From positions 1-18,006 of the forward strand of contig JAMXLG010000067.1 of assembly GCA_024281135.1 (NCBI GenBank): a stretch of 18,006 nt of DNA, in the 5' to 3' direction. Positions 16,354-18,006 of the stretch are shown here, piece by piece. Position numbers and translations under genes: made by a program. The notes under the pieces are model-generated. The model did not search any database. It was not told the DNA's origin and saw only the letters and a list, made by a program, of their open reading frames with translations. The number at the start of each line of letters is the position of its first letter. The stretch's first letter is position 1. This DNA comes from Vulcanimicrobiia bacterium. GTDB taxonomy: Bacteria; Eremiobacterota; Eremiobacteria; Baltobacterales; Baltobacteraceae.

Positions 16354-17388
16354 CTAGGCCAGCTGTTTCAGGAAATCGGGATCGCTCTCGACGAAACGGC
16401 GAATATCGTCGATATCGTAGCGCGTCAAGCCGAGCCGTTCGATGCCGAAGCCGAACGCCCAACCGGTGTAGATCTCCGGATCGTATCCGACTTCGCGTAA
16501 CACGTTCGGGTGCACCATTCCGGAGCCGCCGAGTTCGATCCATCCGGACCCGCCGCACATGTTGCAGTTTTCACCTTGGCCTTTACATTTCGGACACGTC
16601 GTGTCGACTTCGGCACTCGGCTCGGTGAAAGGAAAGAACGACGGACGGAAACGTACGCGTTGATCGCTCCCGAAGAGTTCGCGGCAGAGTCCCGTCAGCA
16701 TCCCCTTGAGATGACCGAAGTGAATGCCTTCGGCGACGAGCAGCCCTTCGATTTGGTGGAACTGGAAGAGATGGCGCGCATCAACGGCGTCGCGGCGAAA
16801 GCAGCGCCCCGGCGCGACGACGGCGATCGGCGGTTGATGTTGCTGCATCGTGCGAATCTGCATCGGGGACGTATGCGGGCGCAGCAACAGCGTATCCGTG
16901 ATGAAGAACGAGTCGAATCCTTCGCGGGCGGGATGCGTCGGCGGGATGTTGAGCGCATCGAAATTGTAATAGTCCGGCTCAACTTCGGGACCGAGGACTA
17001 CGGCGAATCCATGGCGCTCAAAATACGCGCACGCATCGCGCAGCACGCGGCGCACCGGATGAAGGTTGCCGGCCGCCGGCTCGATCGACGGAAACGTCAC
17101 GTCGATTTCTTGGGCGAGTTCGGTCTCGAAGGCGCGATTTTCCAGATGGGCGGTCGCTCGCTGGAGCTGATGCTCCATCCGCTCGACGGCGGCGTTGATC
17201 ACCTTGCCCGCATCAGGCCGCTCCGGAGGCGGCAGTTCGCCGATGCCGCGGCGCAACTTCGTTACCTCGCCGCTGCGGCCGAGATAGGCGACGCGGACGG
17301 CGTCCAGCGCCCGTTCGTCGGCGGCCTCAGCGGCGGCACCGGCAAAACGGCGCTCAAGGTCTTCCAGTTTTTCGGCTAGTTCACTCAA
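16354..17388 (-). CDS. pheS: Phenylalanine--tRNA ligase alpha subunit (TTG start, Cys4 insertion)
   Basis: 344-aa class II catalytic subunit. After the N-terminal coiled coil (residues 1-85), motif 2 appears as FRRDAVDARHLFQFHQIEGL and motif 3 as GWAFGFGIERLGLTRYDI near the C-terminus. FRPSFFPFTEPSAEVD precedes a four-cysteine ribbon C265-x2-C268-x6-C275-x2-C278, which is seen in a subset of bacterial PheS proteins and may bind zinc. The start is TTG (17386-17388): an in-frame TGA lies only three codons upstream, AGGA is nine bases before the TTG, and MSELAEKLEDLERR is a normal PheS N-terminus. The terminator-like hairpin 26 bases upstream, together with this weak start codon, suggests expression is held down or attenuated. 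Confidence 0.97.
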   Translation of the reverse strand: MSELAEKLEDLERRFAGAAAEAADERALDAVRVAYLGRSGEVTKLRRGIGELPPPERPDAGKVINAAVERMEHQLQRATAHLENRAFETELAQEIDVTFPSIEPAAGNLHPVRRVLRDACAYFERHGFAVVLGPEVEPDYYNFDALNIPPTHPAREGFDSFFITDTLLLRPHTSPMQIRTMQQHQPPIAVVAPGRCFRRDAVDARHLFQFHQIEGLLVAEGIHFGHLKGMLTGLCRELFGSDQRVRFRPSFFPFTEPSAEVDTTCPKCKGQGENCNMCGGSGWIELGGSGMVHPNVLREVGYDPEIYTGWAFGFGIERLGLTRYDIDDIRRFVESDPDFLKQLA

Positions 17389-17414
17389 CCCGTGTCATCC
17401 TGAATCCAAAGCAA

Positions 17415-17438
17415 AACGCCCGGTGATTATACCGGGCG
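17415..17438 (-). terminator. Terminator/attenuator hairpin between yqzL-like gene and pheS
   Basis: On the minus strand, CGCCCGGT-ATAATC-ACCGGGCG forms a perfect 8-bp stem, followed by TTTTGCTTT. It lies between the YqzL-like gene and the pheS start, so either it ends the short transcript or pheST depends on read-through. No separate pheS promoter fits in the 26 bases that remain. Confidence 0.75.
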
Positions 17439-17476
17439 CTTCGTTAATTTGACGTTGACTTCTTCCGACTATGTGC

Positions 17477-17578
17477 TCAGCCTGGACTGGGCACCGCATG
17501 GATGCGGCGGTATGCAAGGTAGGCGCTGATCGAGCCCGTTTGGGCGAAAAGTTTCCAAAAAAGATCGGTGGTTGCCAT
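17477..17578 (-). CDS. YqzL-like small protein (33 aa)
   Basis: A 33-codon gene, too short for routine calling: ATG 17578 to TGA 17477. The protein reads MATTDLFWKLFAQTGSISAY then LAYRRIHAVPSPG. The core F-W-K-(L/V)-F-x-x-T-G-x-I-x-A-Y-L-x-Y-(R/K) matches, from memory, the YqzL family of tiny proteins of unknown function in Firmicutes. A ribosome site AAGGAG (17591-17596) lies 12 bases upstream, and a -10-like TAAAAT lies farther up. It is the only gene between the TrmH-type gene and pheS. An alternative is a leader peptide for pheST, but it has just two Phe codons, so an encoded protein is more likely. The 3' end contains a near-perfect CCGCATCCATGCGG inverted repeat. Confidence 0.7.
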   Translation of the reverse strand: MATTDLFWKLFAQTGSISAYLAYRRIHAVPSPG

Positions 17579-17590
17579 ACTTGCTGAGGT

Positions 17591-17644
17591 CTCCTTCTAG
17601 CCGTCGGATTCCGGCTGCGCCGTTGGACTTAGGGAATTTTACCA
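17591..17644 (-). promoter_or_regulatory. Candidate promoter and ribosome site of the yqzL-like/phe transcript
   Basis: On the minus strand, TGG-TAAAAT (17636-17644) looks like an extended -10. The -35 is poor. It is followed after about 40 bases by AAGGAG (17591-17596). AGCCG...CGGCT can pair between them. Confidence 0.35.
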
Positions 17645-17702
17645 TGCGACTTTTGGCACCGGTAGTCTTGACTTTTTCTCGAAATCTTACTGACTTGACA
17701 AC

Positions 17703-17750
17703 CCCAGGCGGTTCCCTTTAGTCCCAACGGCCCATGGGACTAGTCCTGGG
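17703..17750 (-). other. Nested inverted repeats at the 3' end of the methyltransferase gene
   Basis: An inner stem AGTCCCA (17720-17726) with TGGGACT (17735-17741) is perfect over 7 bp and covers the TAG stop of the methyltransferase. An outer 6-bp pairing CCCAGG (17703-17708) with CCTGGG (17745-17750) encloses it. There is no T-run. It may be an mRNA 3' structure or an unrecognised RNA element. Confidence 0.4.
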
Positions 17751-18006
17751 TGCTTTTTCGCACATTTAGGGGCGCTGACAACGCATAAAGCGCGATAGAG
17801 CCGGCGACGGCGGCGTTTAACGACTCCGCCGGACCTGTCATTGGAATCGCGACGCGGCGGGTGCAGGAGGCTTCCCAGGGTCCCAAGCCCCGCCGTTCGT
17901 GTCCCACAACGAGCGCGGTGCGCTCGCGTCGCTCCGCATCGCGAATATCCTCACCACGCGCGTCGAGTCCCAGCACGCCCGCCTCGGCATCGCGAGCTGC
18001 GTTATC
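17740..18006 (-). CDS. SpoU/TrmH-family RNA 2'-O-methyltransferase (5' end outside window)
   Basis: The last 88 residues of a SPOUT-class RNA methyltransferase; the frame is open to the right edge. Motif 2 appears as ALVVGHERRGLGP and motif 3 as RVAIPMTGPAESLNAAVAGSIALYAL. These form the knotted SAM-binding site in TrmH/TsnR/RlmB-type enzymes, which methylate ribose 2'-OH in rRNA or tRNA. The target nucleotide cannot be told from the C-terminal half. The first GTG in the window (17974-17976) is internal. A related gene (ysgA) sits directly before pheS in B. subtilis, so this is probably conserved synteny. It ends in VRKSTQD, with a hairpin across the stop codon. Confidence 0.88.
   Translation of the reverse strand, partial: DNAARDAEAGVLGLDARGEDIRDAERRERTALVVGHERRGLGPWEASCTRRVAIPMTGPAESLNAAVAGSIALYALSAPLNVRKSTQD

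Noticed and set aside
15204..16500. Long plus-strand frames (261 and 300 codons) opposite pheT
   Set aside because: Both are complementary to well-conserved pheT codons and look like no known protein.
16510..17379. Plus-strand 289-codon open frame opposite pheS
   Set aside because: It lies wholly antisense to a certain pheS. Composition is Arg-rich low-complexity, typical of shadow frames in GC-rich DNA, with no recognisable domain.
17477..17578. pheM-type phenylalanine leader peptide
   Set aside because: Only two Phe codons are present, and the sequence matches the YqzL pattern rather than a Phe-rich leader. Kept as a minor alternative only.
1..18006. tRNA, rRNA, CRISPR array, insertion sequence or prophage genes
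   Set aside because: No tRNA cloverleaf signature, regularly spaced repeat, transposase or phage protein was seen on either strand.

Overview
The window is a gene-dense piece of a bacterial chromosome with moderately high GC. All genes look native, and I see no phage, IS, CRISPR or tRNA features. The organism is free-living and makes selenocysteine. Minus-strand order at the right end (TrmH-type methyltransferase, YqzL-like peptide, pheS, pheT, cvpA) recalls the old Firmicutes arrangement ysgA-pheS-pheT-zapA-cvpA. Together with the TPR/winged-helix regulator and the beta-propeller and DUF4142-like secreted proteins, this suggests a deep-branching lineage such as Eremiobacterota/Vulcanimicrobiota. 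That placement is inference only.

Layout. 1-2028: 3' three quarters of lon, with a basic C-terminal tail and a strong hairpin terminator. 2070-3574: plus-strand operon of an AraC-type regulator, a VOC (glyoxalase-fold) protein and a DoxX-like membrane protein. 3674-4516: haloperoxidase-type alpha/beta hydrolase. 4541-6448 (minus): secreted PQQ-type beta-propeller and a DUF4142-like exported protein, separated by a perfect 11-bp hairpin. 6545-9911 (minus): selD, a CarH-like cobalamin-binding protein without a DNA-binding domain, and a DHA2-type MFS exporter, joined by two 4-nt start/stop overlaps. 9967-11130 (plus): class V aminotransferase divergent from selD. 11008-12859 (minus): four-helix membrane protein and a CadC-like winged-helix/TPR regulator. 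12937-13437 (plus): small exported protein divergent from the regulator. 13441-17578 (minus): yqzL-like peptide, pheS, pheT, cvpA. 17740-18006 (minus): 3' end of a SpoU/TrmH RNA methyltransferase.

The most important reading is that selD is itself a selenoprotein gene. A conventional ORF call stops at an in-frame TGA (9858-9860) and keeps only a 312-aa product from a TTG at 9812. Reading that TGA as Sec gives a 345-aa protein with the signature U18-A-S-K21 at the position of the catalytic Cys of E. coli SelD, and a tight hairpin lies just downstream. The genome should therefore encode selA/selB/selC elsewhere. A second point is the leader of pheS. It has a previously uncalled 33-codon YqzL-like gene, then an intrinsic-terminator hairpin, then a TTG start for pheS, which suggests attenuation or differential expression.
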